Virus record (IMG/VR): IMGVR_UViG_3300037264_006128
Location: 1 to 64,000 of that record
Length of the DNA: 64,000 nucleotides
Direction: 5' to 3' (one strand)
Origin: a virus
Shown here in pieces: positions 28,952 to 37,603 of the stretch; position 1 is the first letter of the stretch; the number at the start of each line of letters is the position of its first letter. Both the position numbers and the translations under genes were made by a program. The notes beneath the pieces are model-generated. The model saw only the letters and a list, made by a program, of their open reading frames with translations, was not told where the DNA came from and made no database searches.

Positions 28952-29719
28952 ATGGCATCGAGGGCGTTAGCGTTTGAAGAGGAAGATTTTCAGTACCAAA
29001 CGTTGCAGGGCGAATCGGGCGCGCTGCCGAACGAACTGCAGGTGGAACTGCAGGAATTTGCGGCTGGTTCCGATCTGCCGGTAACCACGGACGAGGAATT
29101 CGTTGTGGCGGCGCAATATCTGCGGGATGAAGTTGCCCCACGAATCCGGGCGGTGAAGGCATTCTTCAAGCCCATGAAGGAATCTGCTGCCAAGGCGCAT
29201 GCGGCGATCTGCACCCAGGAACATCGGGTACTGGACAAGATCGTGAACATTGGGGATTTGGTGAAGAAACGGCTGAACGATTACGACAACGCGAAGCGGG
29301 AAGCGGCCGAACAGTTGGCCCGGGCGGCGCGGGAGGAAGCACAGCGGCAAGCTGCGGAACAGCGGTTGACGGAAGTGCAGAAGAAGCTGGACGAAGGGGA
29401 CGATGAAGCTGCGGAAAGGTTACTGCAGGCGAACGTGGTACCCAAGATTGCCGTTCCGGTTGTGGCGCCCACGGCACCGGCAGTGAAGGGGATCACGCGG
29501 CAATCCCGTTGGGTTGGCGAAGTGGTGGACCCGGTGGCGTTTGTTCGCTGGATTGCCAGCGGTACGGACGAAGAAGTGCGGCACCGCCTGCACTTCGTGG
29601 AAATCTCCCAGGCCGAACTGAACCGCCTGGCCGCTGCGCAGCGTGGCACCATGCAGGTTCCCGGCGTGGTGGCGAAAGAAGTTTCCAACATGATCACCCG
29701 CGGCAAGGCGGGGGCATGA
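28952..29719 (+). CDS. Coiled-coil recombination-operon protein (255 aa)
   Basis: GAAAGGAATG precedes the ATG. Residues 75-170 are a long Ala/Glu/Lys/Arg coiled coil. The C-terminal 80 residues contain QSRWVGEVVDPVAFVRWI, an ELNRLAA helix and PGVVAKEVS, a layout common in phage proteins encoded beside RecT/exonuclease pairs. The role is not established; protection or loading of ends is a reasonable guess. Confidence 0.55.
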   Translation: MASRALAFEEEDFQYQTLQGESGALPNELQVELQEFAAGSDLPVTTDEEFVVAAQYLRDEVAPRIRAVKAFFKPMKESAAKAHAAICTQEHRVLDKIVNIGDLVKKRLNDYDNAKREAAEQLARAAREEAQRQAAEQRLTEVQKKLDEGDDEAAERLLQANVVPKIAVPVVAPTAPAVKGITRQSRWVGEVVDPVAFVRWIASGTDEEVRHRLHFVEISQAELNRLAAAQRGTMQVPGVVAKEVSNMITRGKAGA

Positions 29720-29742
29720 TGGGGCAATACGAGGAGGTGTTC

Positions 29743-30198
29743 ATGGGGCTGGTTTCAGAAGAGATTCTGTTCGACTTTTCCCAGCGTACGCACGAATGTG
29801 GCGTGCAGTACGTTCAACAGGGGGAACCGGTGCTTCCTGTGGTGGCGCTGTACACGGATGAATCAGGCCCCCTTCCGTTCAAGATCACGGCGCTGGACCC
29901 GGATGATCCGTTGGGGGAACTGGCCGGTTTGGTAGCCAACGACAAGGCTAGGGCGTTCGTTTACATGACGCAGGGTGAGTTGGCAACGATGGCGGGGGAA
30001 CCGGCAGGTGATGCGATCTTCCTGTTCTTGGTTCACCCCGAACTGATCCACGCCCAACACACGACGTTCTGCGGCTACGGCCCGAAAGCGGCCTTCCAGG
30101 TGCCTACTGTATGGGTAAAGCCGGCAAACCTACTGGGGGCCCTGCGGGAAATCGTGATCGGGATGGGGATCAGCCCTGAACTGGCGGTGAGGCAGTAA
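29743..30198 (+). CDS. Hypothetical protein (151 aa)
   Basis: GAGGAGG stands 5 nt before the ATG at 29743, the best site. ATGs at 29716 and 29719 overlapping the previous stop are alternatives that add eight or nine residues. The product is mixed alpha/beta with a Val/Ala-rich core and no recognised motif. Confidence 0.55.
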   Translation: MGLVSEEILFDFSQRTHECGVQYVQQGEPVLPVVALYTDESGPLPFKITALDPDDPLGELAGLVANDKARAFVYMTQGELATMAGEPAGDAIFLFLVHPELIHAQHTTFCGYGPKAAFQVPTVWVKPANLLGALREIVIGMGISPELAVRQ

Positions 30199-30224
30199 GA
30201 AAGCGCCAAAAAGGAGAAGGCCAC

Positions 30225-30539
30225 ATGAAGATAACCGCCCTGTGGAAAGCAACGTCAAAGGACGGCACCCGGTACTTGCAGGGGAACCTTGGCCCGGACC
30301 TGAAGATCCTGGTGATGCCGAACCGTAGGAAAACGCACGAGAAGCAGCCGGATTACGATCTACTGCTGGTGGAACGGGTGCCAAGGGAAACGCGGGCACC
30401 ACGGGAACAGGGGCCGGGGCCCGCTGGCTGGCCCGCCAAGGTGACGGAACCGCCCCCATTCGGGGCACCACCACCAGCCGATGAAGCCGGGGTGCCCCCA
30501 GAAGGGGAAGAACCGAACGGCCGCCAGAAGCGATGGTAG
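30225..30539 (+). CDS. Hypothetical protein, DUF736-like N-terminus (104 aa)
   Basis: AAAGGAGAAGG precedes the ATG. The first 55 residues (ALWKATSKDGTRYLQGNLG, VMPNRRK, PDYDLLL) resemble the single-strand-binding-like DUF736 family. The second half is a Pro/Gly/Glu-rich disordered tail. Last gene of the rightward operon. Confidence 0.5.
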   Translation: MKITALWKATSKDGTRYLQGNLGPDLKILVMPNRRKTHEKQPDYDLLLVERVPRETRAPREQGPGPAGWPAKVTEPPPFGAPPPADEAGVPPEGEEPNGRQKRW

Positions 30540-30554
30540 CCCGTTTAAGGCACA

Positions 30555-30660
30555 CGGCACTTCCGGGGGTGCCGCGATAGCCAGCGGGGCAGGGAAAGCC
30601 GCTACGGGCTTCCTGCTTCGCTTAACGCCGCCTACGGTTTGGCCGGGGGTTGGCTATCGC
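30555..30660. terminator. Structured convergence region between early and late operons
   Basis: CGGCAC/GTGCCG (30555-30574) forms a small hairpin. GCGATAGCCA (30574-30583) and TGGCTATCGC (30651-30660) form a perfect 10-bp inverted repeat about 70 bp apart. The rightward operon ends at 30539 and the leftward one at 30632, so a two-way terminator is expected here. No other gene is seen in the gap. Confidence 0.5.
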
Positions 30661-31216
30661 CCGCCCCCTGGCTGGCCGCCCGTTCCGCCCGCCGCTTCCG
30701 CACGTTATCGGCCCGCCATCGGCGTTCATGCTTCAGCACGGCAATCGCCTGATCCTTCAACCCAACCTCGTACATATCGTGGCTTCTGGCCATCTGCGCC
30801 AGGATGTATTCTTCGTGCTTCCGATCCTCTGCCACTACCGCCGATTCCAGGCTGATTCGCGGGGGTTCCCCGCCCATGAAATCATCCTGCAGCTTCACGA
30901 ACCGTTCCCGCCGCAAAGCCCACCCCGAACGTTTCTTTTCCCAGCCCCACACTTCGATCAACCACCCACATTCCATCAGCTGGTACAGCGCGGGGCTGTT
31001 CCGTACCTTTTCGATCCGTTCCGCAACGTGATCGCCCGTGGTGGCCTGAATCCCCATCGTGGCGTGCAGGCGCGGGTTGATCGCCACGATATCCAGGATC
31101 CCGTACAGATCGTGCCGCGTGCGGGAAAACGGGTTCCACCGCTCCGCCACAGCCGGCCACCACCCACGCTTGCGCAGGTAATCCATCGAACGGGCAGTGG
31201 GCGAAGGGGCAGCCAT
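30632..31216 (-). CDS. Nuclease-like protein, VRR-NUC or PD-(D/E)XK type (194 aa)
   Basis: The ATG overlaps the upstream stop. Residues 30-110 show RHDLYGILDIVAI, then GIQATTGDH, a basic helix with R and K, and a WLIEVWGWEKKR strand. This is the arrangement of phage nuclease-like proteins in which the usual E-x-K is replaced by Q-x-T. Catalytic competence is uncertain. The C-terminal half is a basic helical extension. It is the last gene of the late operon. Confidence 0.5.
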   Translation of the reverse strand: MAAPSPTARSMDYLRKRGWWPAVAERWNPFSRTRHDLYGILDIVAINPRLHATMGIQATTGDHVAERIEKVRNSPALYQLMECGWLIEVWGWEKKRSGWALRRERFVKLQDDFMGGEPPRISLESAVVAEDRKHEEYILAQMARSHDMYEVGLKDQAIAVLKHERRWRADNVRKRRAERAASQGAGDSQPPAKP

Positions 31217-31893
31217 CAGCCCATTGTGGGAACTGACGGCCCCGGGGTTGGCGTAGTCAGCACCAGATCAAGCCCTTCCAGGCATCCGCCAACAACTTGC
31301 TGCAGAACCACGTAGTACATCGCCTCCGTGTCCACCCACCCTTGCTTGACGATCAGCGCCTTCGCCGCAGCCAAGGCTGGCCCCAGGTACTTCTCCCAGT
31401 TTTCCAATACCGCCATGATGTCGTCTGTCACGCCGGCACGAATGGCCCCGGGATGATAGCCCACCGCCGCCCGCGGGCCCAGCACTTGTACGATCGTCTT
31501 CAGCACCTGCCGGATCTGCTTCGCTTCTTCCGGGTACTTCACCGCCGTTGCGGTGCAGCTGGCCTTACCATTCGCCCGGATCGCTTCCAGGGATGTGGTT
31601 TGCGTCGGCGTCGAAGGCTCCGAAGTCATAAACCCACAACCCGCCGCGGCAAGAACGGCCAAGACCGCCACCGCCTTTCCGATCTTCGTGGAACCGAACA
31701 CGATCCGGTGAAGCAGTTCCAGCGGCCAGGCGTACCAGGGGACGTACAGTTCGACGAAAGCTTTCGTCGGGTAAGGCCCACTTGCGTTGACTCTCGGATC
31801 GATCACGACGCGCCCGCGCAACCACCACCGGCACAGGATCGGATGCCTGCCTACCGCAACTTTGTTCCGCCCGATACTGCTCTCGCTATCCAT
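31216..31893 (-). CDS. Membrane-anchored or lipoprotein-like protein with N-terminal extension (225 aa)
   Basis: AAAGGAGGAG precedes the ATG at 31893. Residues 1-68 carry aromatic and basic residues. Then IGKAVAVLAVLAAAGC (about residues 71-86) looks like a signal peptide with a lipobox, but it lies too far from the start for a standard signal. Either the real start is internal at a non-ATG codon or the segment is a membrane anchor. The C-terminal part is helical and ends in Thr/Pro. Confidence 0.5.
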   Translation of the reverse strand: MDSESSIGRNKVAVGRHPILCRWWLRGRVVIDPRVNASGPYPTKAFVELYVPWYAWPLELLHRIVFGSTKIGKAVAVLAVLAAAGCGFMTSEPSTPTQTTSLEAIRANGKASCTATAVKYPEEAKQIRQVLKTIVQVLGPRAAVGYHPGAIRAGVTDDIMAVLENWEKYLGPALAAAKALIVKQGWVDTEAMYYVVLQQVVGGCLEGLDLVLTTPTPGPSVPTMG

Positions 31894-32428
31894 GATTTGC
31901 TCCTCCTTTGCGTTTCGCGCTTCCGCCTTTTCGTTTCAACCCCGATGGGGAACGTTTCACGTTTCCCCGGTTTCGTTTCACCGAAGCCCCTTTTCGTTTC
32001 ACCTGGGGCCATTTCGGCAACGGTAGCCTCCGTGCCCAGTTCGAAGAAATCGCATCCACAGCGTGTTCCACTTCCCGCTTCGCCTGTCGCCAGAAACAGT
32101 CATATTCGACTTGACTGATCGCCTTGCAGGCCGGAAGATCCACCCGGGTCACGTCCGCAAGGCGCCGCAAGTGACAATGGGCAAGCTCGTGTACAACTAT
32201 TTCGCGTTGTTCGTACGGCGGTAGGCCGCGGAACCCTGCGCCCAAGCGAATGGTGGCCTTCTTGCGGCCTTCAACTGGGGACACCTTCCCCCATGTGATA
32301 TCACCGTCTTCGTTCGGTTCTTCAGCTGACGGTTCGTGGCTCAGGTCTAGGTGCCAGTCCCGCAGGCCCATCATATCTGCGATCGCTCTCAGATACTCGC
32401 CCAGCGCGTGCCATTCGGCCTTGTTCAT
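31886..32428 (-). CDS. HExxH metalloprotease-like protein with basic tail (about 180 aa)
   Basis: Residues about 75-95 hold IVVHELAHCHL, the HExxH zinc motif of metallopeptidases. A GTG at 32437, overlapping the previous stop, is an alternative start. The last 35 residues are a basic repeat (KRKG, VKRN, LKRK) rich in Lys and Arg. It could act in lysis or in processing; similar HExxH proteins occur in phage late operons. Confidence 0.6.
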   Translation of the reverse strand: MNKAEWHALGEYLRAIADMMGLRDWHLDLSHEPSAEEPNEDGDITWGKVSPVEGRKKATIRLGAGFRGLPPYEQREIVVHELAHCHLRRLADVTRVDLPACKAISQVEYDCFWRQAKREVEHAVDAISSNWARRLPLPKWPQVKRKGASVKRNRGNVKRSPSGLKRKGGSAKRKGGANHG

Positions 32429-32433
32429 GTGGC

Positions 32434-32610
32434 TCACGTCACCAAAATTACCGCACGGTAGTCACAGTAGAACAGGCGGTCGTTGTTTGCCGCGAGCAGT
32501 GTGACGGTATCCCGATCGAACTCAATCACCCGGACTGCAACTGGCATCCCGCCCAGAACAACCTGAACCACGTTCCCTTCCGCCATGATTGCCGCCAGGA
32601 TCTTTTCCAT
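32434..32610 (-). CDS. Hypothetical small protein (58 aa)
   Basis: The ATG overlaps the stop of the lipoprotein gene (TGATG). The product has the alternating hydrophobic pattern of a small beta-barrel (VVQVVLGGMPVAVRVIEF). No family is recognised. Confidence 0.5.
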   Translation of the reverse strand: MEKILAAIMAEGNVVQVVLGGMPVAVRVIEFDRDTVTLLAANNDRLFYCDYRAVILVT

Positions 32611-33146
32611 CACCGCCCATCGCCCAGCGCCTTTTCGATCAGCGCCCGGGTTGCCGGATCCGCCGCCCCCAGTGCTTCCACCGCACGCCGCGTTTCCGTT
32701 GCCTTGTCTGCGTCCGTCATTGCACGCACGGTTGCCAGGGCTTCGCTGTAGATGGCACGGATATCGGCGGGGGACAGGTTCCCCGCAGCGGATTGTTCGC
32801 AAGCTGCGTAGAGCGTCGTTCGAAGTACGAGTACAACTTGTGTGCGCCCCGCCAGTTCCACAACGCGCGCCGTCAATTCGGGGGTAAGGCTGCCGGTTGC
32901 ACCTGCGTAGTTGGCGGTCAGTAAAAGCTTGGCCGTTTGTTCGACAGCAACATCCGGGCTTGGCTCAGAGCAGATCGCCCGATGTTCGCCAGCTGGTAGG
33001 ATGAACGCGCCGCGCCGCGTGGCGTCGTAGTTGGCCCAGTAGGCGCTGCGCGCACCCCCCTTGATTTCCTTGATCCCCGCCGGGGCGGTCAGCATGGAAC
33101 AGCCAGCGGGAAGAAGGAGCAGTAGGCCGGCTATCGCCTGGCGCAT
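32610..33146 (-). CDS. Lipoprotein of the lysis region (178 aa)
   Basis: The N-terminus RQAIAGLLLLLPAGC has a short hydrophobic stretch and a lipobox with Cys 16, a good type II signal peptide. The mature part is helical and Ala/Thr/Glu-rich. It lies two genes from the endolysin in the same operon; an outer-membrane spanin-type role is possible but the length and lack of Pro-rich features do not prove it. Confidence 0.6.
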   Translation of the reverse strand: MRQAIAGLLLLLPAGCSMLTAPAGIKEIKGGARSAYWANYDATRRGAFILPAGEHRAICSEPSPDVAVEQTAKLLLTANYAGATGSLTPELTARVVELAGRTQVVLVLRTTLYAACEQSAAGNLSPADIRAIYSEALATVRAMTDADKATETRRAVEALGAADPATRALIEKALGDGR

Positions 33147-33346
33147 CCCTTCGCCTTCGCTGCCGCAGGCTTTGCCTTCGCCTTCGCCACAACAGGCGCG
33201 ATCACGTTGGCCTGGACTTGCAGAACTTTCCCAAGCAGATCACCGAGGATGTGCTGCCACATCTTCTTGTCGCGAAGCAAGGCCAGCTTCTCCTTCGACT
33301 CCATCTCGATCGCAATCGTCAACTTACGCATCTGCACAACCTTCAT
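33131..33346 (-). CDS. Small basic protein (71 aa)
   Basis: AAAGGGAG precedes the ATG. A charged helix (KEKLALLRDKKMWQHILGDLLGK) leads to a Lys/Ala repeat tail (AKAKAKPAAAKAK). It overlaps the start of the lipoprotein gene. Function unknown; basic tails of this kind bind nucleic acid or membranes. Confidence 0.5.
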   Translation of the reverse strand: MKVVQMRKLTIAIEMESKEKLALLRDKKMWQHILGDLLGKVLQVQANVIAPVVAKAKAKPAAAKAKGCARR

Positions 33347-33364
33347 CCGATTTCTCCCTTTCTG

Positions 33365-33928
33365 TCAGTTGATCCAGAGCGACGTAGGATCGTATTCCGC
33401 ACGCCGCAACCATCCATCCAGGAAAACCGCCTGGCCCGGGTTACGCTTCACAACTTCCCTGTGGTACTTCGCTTGCAGGTGGGATAATCCGTCGATGACA
33501 AGAGGATACCCCTTGATCTCGTCGGCCCGATTCGCGGTGAACGGTCCCAATATGGAATCGATCTTTAGCGCCGCCCCCTGGCCGTGTTCAGCCTGGTAGG
33601 CCATGTTCAGGGCTTTCTGGAGGAACTGGATAGCCTTGGGCCCCATCAACACCACTTGATCGAACACCTTACAAGCAATCGTAGCAGGCCCCCGCCCGGT
33701 AAGCCGCCATAATCCGTTTTTCTGCCACACGTTGCCGTAATACAACTCCAGCGCATCGGCTAGCGTCAGCTTCGCCGGGTCGGCATCGTCGCCATGCCCG
33801 CATTCCCGCAGGAAGCGTTGCGTGATGCCGTACTTCGTGCGCCCGCCAGCATCGGCGGGGTGATCCGTGAACCCTTCGCCTTCCCACTGCAACGTGCCGG
33901 TGACGGCACGAAGAAAGTCAAGCGTCAT
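33365..33928 (-). CDS. Endolysin, GH108 muramidase (187 aa)
   Basis: The N-terminal motif WEGEGFTDHPADAGGRTKYG is the catalytic signature of glycoside hydrolase family 108, with Glu 16 as the general acid. The remainder, with its ELYYGNVW and FDQVVLMGPKAIQFLQKALN helices, matches the GH108 lobe and the C-terminal peptidoglycan-binding part. Length is typical. It cleaves the glycan backbone of peptidoglycan at the end of infection. No signal peptide is seen, so export needs a holin; a two-helix membrane protein is encoded at 38742-39029. Confidence 0.85.
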   Translation of the reverse strand: MTLDFLRAVTGTLQWEGEGFTDHPADAGGRTKYGITQRFLRECGHGDDADPAKLTLADALELYYGNVWQKNGLWRLTGRGPATIACKVFDQVVLMGPKAIQFLQKALNMAYQAEHGQGAALKIDSILGPFTANRADEIKGYPLVIDGLSHLQAKYHREVVKRNPGQAVFLDGWLRRAEYDPTSLWIN

Positions 33929-34424
33929 CCTCTTCCACTGGATCCTTCAACATCGGCCACAACTGCAACAGCTGTTCCGGCGTGGTTTCCATCGGGATGT
34001 CCACCTGCCCGATCCTGTGAACCTTCACTTCGACGGGGCCTTGGATCAGTTCTTCCAGGTCCTTCTCGTGCTTTTCCTGTTCCGCGATCTCAGCTTCGTA
34101 CAGCTTCTTCAGTTCCCCTTCGCGGCGTTCGAATTCCGCACGGTTGTCCCGGATCTGGAACATCTCCCGCCCATTCGGCAGCGTCTGCACGATCGGGTTC
34201 CCCCGCTCATCCTTGTCCGACATTTCCACCAACAGGGCATTCCGCGCGTCGGAATACTTCGAAAACCCCGGCAGGGGCTTCAAGGCATCCGTGATGCTTT
34301 CCACTTCATTCCGCAATCGCCGCGCGTTGATCGCCACTGCGTAAGAAAAGGTGCCGCCCCTGGGCAACCGTTTCTGCATCAGCCCGCGGTAGAACTCCAT
34401 CACGTCTCGTCGCTTCAGAAGCAT
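33918..34424 (-). CDS. Hypothetical coiled-coil protein (168 aa)
   Basis: GAAGGGGGAACGA precedes the ATG at 34424; a GTG five codons earlier is less likely. A central Glu/Lys-rich helix of about 45 residues (REGELKKLYEAEIAEQEKHEKD) is coiled-coil-like. No family is recognised. Its 3' end overlaps the endolysin start. Confidence 0.5.
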   Translation of the reverse strand: MLLKRRDVMEFYRGLMQKRLPRGGTFSYAVAINARRLRNEVESITDALKPLPGFSKYSDARNALLVEMSDKDERGNPIVQTLPNGREMFQIRDNRAEFERREGELKKLYEAEIAEQEKHEKDLEELIQGPVEVKVHRIGQVDIPMETTPEQLLQLWPMLKDPVEEDDA

Positions 34425-34522
34425 TCGTTCCCCCTTCACTTGCGGATTGCCAATGCGAGCGGTCTTACCACCGCTGGCTGTCGCCTGTCAATGCCCAGGC
34501 GGTAAATTCGCTTCTAATGGGA

Positions 34523-35110
34523 TCACGGGTAATTGGCCAGGTTCGTCACGCACGCCGTGTATTCGGCCGTCAGCTGCCCCCCGCCCACCCACGTTGATTC
34601 CATCGTCAGGCGGTTGTACTGCACGGCCTGCCCGCGCGGCAATACGCAATGCTGCCCAGCAGCGCAGTTCGGATCCCCCACGCAGCACGTTGCCGGCGAA
34701 CCGCTGCACTTCCCCACGATCGCGTGGGTGCCCGATGAAAACACGACCGTGAACGGGTTGCTGTTTGGGTCAACGCTGGTTTCTGCGAGCACTTCGCATT
34801 CGTTGCTGGCTATCTTTTCCCAGTACCGCAGCTCCGTCCAATCATTCGGGTCCACCATCGCCCCCGTCAACCCCAACGCCGTGCAGTTCGGATCTTGCAC
34901 GCCAACCCCATCGCACAGGGTAAGCTGCAAGGCCCCGGTGCTTTGCTCGTTCACAGAAAGCGTGCAGGTGGGGGCCGTGATTCCTTCGGCAGCAGGCAGT
35001 AAGCCGAAAAGGCGGGCCCCAAAAAACAGCGCTACCATCACAGCCAGCCAGAAGCCGAAGGTGACTAAGGCGGGCAGAATGTTGCCCTCAAAATCCCAAT
35101 TCTTCTTCAT
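34523..35110 (-). CDS. Membrane-anchored Cys-rich protein (195 aa)
   Basis: One hydrophobic helix at about residues 13-40 (ALVTFGFWLAVMVALFF) anchors it. The outside domain has ten Cys residues, including ATCCVGDPNC, suggesting disulphides in the periplasm. It overlaps the end of the preceding exported protein. Role unknown. Confidence 0.55.
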   Translation of the reverse strand: MKKNWDFEGNILPALVTFGFWLAVMVALFFGARLFGLLPAAEGITAPTCTLSVNEQSTGALQLTLCDGVGVQDPNCTALGLTGAMVDPNDWTELRYWEKIASNECEVLAETSVDPNSNPFTVVFSSGTHAIVGKCSGSPATCCVGDPNCAAGQHCVLPRGQAVQYNRLTMESTWVGGGQLTAEYTACVTNLANYP

Positions 35111-36876
35111 GGCACTTGGACCTCCTGTGCGTTCATTCCTGGGCTAACCCCATCATCGCCAGCTTGCGCGGGGCAACGTTGGGCAACTTCTGCGGCAGAG
35201 ACAAGCGCAACCGGCGCAGCCCCGGCAGCTTGCGGGGTAACCGCAGCCATGGGGGGGATGGCAAGCGCTGCCATTTCGGCCGGTACCGGCGTGTTCGTGT
35301 GGGTCTTCGTAGGCGTTGCGGTTGGTGTCCATGCGGGGCACCCTTCCACCGACACGTCATCAACGTACCAACCGGACCACCCGAAAGATTCGTCCGACCC
35401 GAGTCGGAGCCGGAACCTGACCGACATGCCTGCGTAACCGCTTACGTCGGCAACGACGTGAACGTAACTAGCGAGGTCGGTCCACGCGAGTAAGCCACTC
35501 AAGGGGTTCCCGGTAATCGCAAGCGTAGTCGAGTAAGGGCCAATCAGCAGATCGTCGTTGGGAACTTGGGCCCACGTCGCCCCGTCGTTCGTCGATACCT
35601 CCAGGATTCCACCGTCCCAATCGTCTTCAAGGTCGGGCATGTGCCAGAATTTGAGGAGTAGTGGGTCTTGCCCAGATGGGAGAACGAGAGAGGGAGACAT
35701 CAAGCGTTGATCAGAAACACCATCTGGATTGTCGGCGTGGTAAGCGGACAACCCGCTGTATGGGTTGCTGGTGAGGATTGCCCAACTGTTATTCGTTCCA
35801 CTTGAGGTCCACCCATCTGCGCCGGACTCGAAATCGTACGCATGCAACACTTGCGTGGACGTGCCATAAGAACAGAAGGTTGGTTCTGGTGTGCTAGTTT
35901 TGGTTGCGGTTGGCGTTGCCGTAACGGTGGATGTTGCCGTTGTGGTCGAGGTTCTCGTAACGGTGAATGTTGCCGTTGGGGTCGAGGTCACTGTCGGCGG
36001 AGGCCCGCGCACAGCGCGCACCAGGGTGAAATACTGCTGAGCTGGCGCGTATTTAGAGACTTTATCCTTAATTGGCCAGTCCAGGAATTGCACGACGTTT
36101 TGCTGATTTTGAGTGTACGGGAAGTAGTAATAGCTGCTTGCTGACGCATACATCAGATGGTTCAGCATCCCGGTACAACTACAAGAGGTATTGACGCACC
36201 CGGCAACGCACCCTGCATTGAACTCAGGATACACACAAGGACCGCTATTGTCAGAGCACCCGGGAGCACCGTAGTTGATCAAAGTATCCAACTCCGAGAC
36301 TGCCGGGACAGAATCTCCCGGTAAACTCACCTGGTTCATCAAGGGGAGCCTCCAATCGGAGTACCCAGCAAAATTTGAGTCGTTTAGCGCCTTCAGCCAC
36401 GACCACACCGTGTCGCCGCTAGGGTCGAACGTCACGCATGCGCCAACCAGGCACATGTCGCACCCACCGTATGGAACCCCGGCGTTCACCCCTCGCGTCA
36501 CCGAATTGCATAGGGCAGCAAGTTCTGCCGTAGATTGGCAAAACCTCGCCGCCGCGCACTTCCCAGCCCATTGGTACCCAGCGAGCTTATCGTGTAGCCC
36601 GCCAGCCATATCCTTCTTCTCCCACATCAGCCCCGTGCAGTTGTCGGTAGTGGTGCCGTCACCGTTGTCCGTGAAGCATGAGGTGGGCGTCGGCGTCTGC
36701 GTGGCCGTCTGGGTCTGTGTGATCGTCGGCGTTTCTGCCTGCCCAAACGCAGGTATTGCCCAGACGGCCAGCGCTAGAAGTGTTGCGACGGCGAGGCTGC
36801 CACGCATGGGAAGGGGAGCCCGCGTGGCGCCTGGGAGGGGGTGCCTCGCCGTCACGCTGTCAGATGCCGCCGCCAT
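35107..36876 (-). CDS. Exported DUF1566 protein with Thr-rich linkers and MAM-like domain (589 aa)
   Basis: The ATG overlaps the protease stop; a second Met (codon 24) directly precedes a signal peptide (LAVATLLALAVWAIPAFG). After a Thr/Pro-rich stretch come a DUF1566/Lcl-type domain (about residues 65-290: GDGTTTDNCTGLMWEK, SDWRLPLMNQ) and a second Thr-rich linker. A beta-sandwich follows (about 345-520: YDFESGADGW, GWYVDDVSVEG), similar to MAM or peptidase-associated sugar-binding domains. A Thr/Pro/Ala tail ends it. It is probably surface exposed on the host, not a classical virion part. Confidence 0.65.
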   Translation of the reverse strand: MAAASDSVTARHPLPGATRAPLPMRGSLAVATLLALAVWAIPAFGQAETPTITQTQTATQTPTPTSCFTDNGDGTTTDNCTGLMWEKKDMAGGLHDKLAGYQWAGKCAAARFCQSTAELAALCNSVTRGVNAGVPYGGCDMCLVGACVTFDPSGDTVWSWLKALNDSNFAGYSDWRLPLMNQVSLPGDSVPAVSELDTLINYGAPGCSDNSGPCVYPEFNAGCVAGCVNTSCSCTGMLNHLMYASASSYYYFPYTQNQQNVVQFLDWPIKDKVSKYAPAQQYFTLVRAVRGPPPTVTSTPTATFTVTRTSTTTATSTVTATPTATKTSTPEPTFCSYGTSTQVLHAYDFESGADGWTSSGTNNSWAILTSNPYSGLSAYHADNPDGVSDQRLMSPSLVLPSGQDPLLLKFWHMPDLEDDWDGGILEVSTNDGATWAQVPNDDLLIGPYSTTLAITGNPLSGLLAWTDLASYVHVVADVSGYAGMSVRFRLRLGSDESFGWSGWYVDDVSVEGCPAWTPTATPTKTHTNTPVPAEMAALAIPPMAAVTPQAAGAAPVALVSAAEVAQRCPAQAGDDGVSPGMNAQEVQVP

Positions 36877-37580
36877 CAGAACTCCACGTAAACCGGCTTC
36901 AACAGCCGCGCATTGCGCCGCCTTGGCAGGCAGCAATCGCCGCCAGCCATCAATAGCCGGTCCATGTCGTCGAAATTCATGTACATCCGGCCCTTCACGC
37001 CCCAACTGCGGCCCCAGGAGTTCTGGCCGATGAAGTACCGCTTCGGGGCGTTCACGCCGATCCAGACAACTTCATGCCCGCCGACAACGCTGCCCTTTGG
37101 GTAGATGAACCCAGTCGAACTTACCCGGCACATATGTTCGTGCCACGACAGGCCAGTCAACACCGGGCCGCGGTAGGCGATCGCAAGCGCCATCTCGTGC
37201 GCCGTGCGTGCCCAGTGGTAGGCATTGTAATACCCCAGCTTCACGCACGCCTTTGCGCCGGCAGTGGTGGAGGTACCCGAATCGTTGTTCTGGTCGTTGT
37301 CCGGATCCTCGTCCAGCGTGGTGGCCAGCCCGTACACCATGTCCCGTGCGTAGCCGTACGCCGCACGCGAAGATGGGAACTTCACCGGGGCCGGCGTAGC
37401 GATCAGTTCGCCCGTGAAGCCGCAGCCGACGCAAGTCGAGTCGTTCCCCTGCGAAAGCACCAGCGGCAGTTCCCACCGCCACGACTTGAGCGGTCGATCT
37501 ACATTCATCGCCAACCTCAGCGGGAAGTGCAACGATCGCGGGTCGTGCTCCGCGTTCCAGCCGAATCGGAATTTCGCCAT
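36876..37580 (-). CDS. Papain-like (C1A) cysteine protease (234 aa)
   Basis: GAGGAGAATA precedes the ATG at 37580. Gln 44 and Cys 50 lie in a VLSQGNDSTCVGC segment with the six-residue spacing of papain-type enzymes. His (about 169) is in GGHEVVW and Asn (about 187) in IGQNSWGRSWG. All four active-site residues are present, and the length is that of a mature C1A domain without propeptide. No signal peptide is seen. A role in processing virion or host proteins is inferred. Confidence 0.75.
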   Translation of the reverse strand: MAKFRFGWNAEHDPRSLHFPLRLAMNVDRPLKSWRWELPLVLSQGNDSTCVGCGFTGELIATPAPVKFPSSRAAYGYARDMVYGLATTLDEDPDNDQNNDSGTSTTAGAKACVKLGYYNAYHWARTAHEMALAIAYRGPVLTGLSWHEHMCRVSSTGFIYPKGSVVGGHEVVWIGVNAPKRYFIGQNSWGRSWGVKGRMYMNFDDMDRLLMAGGDCCLPRRRNARLLKPVYVEF

Positions 37581-37603
37581 TATTCTCCTCATCTCAGCGT
37601 CGA

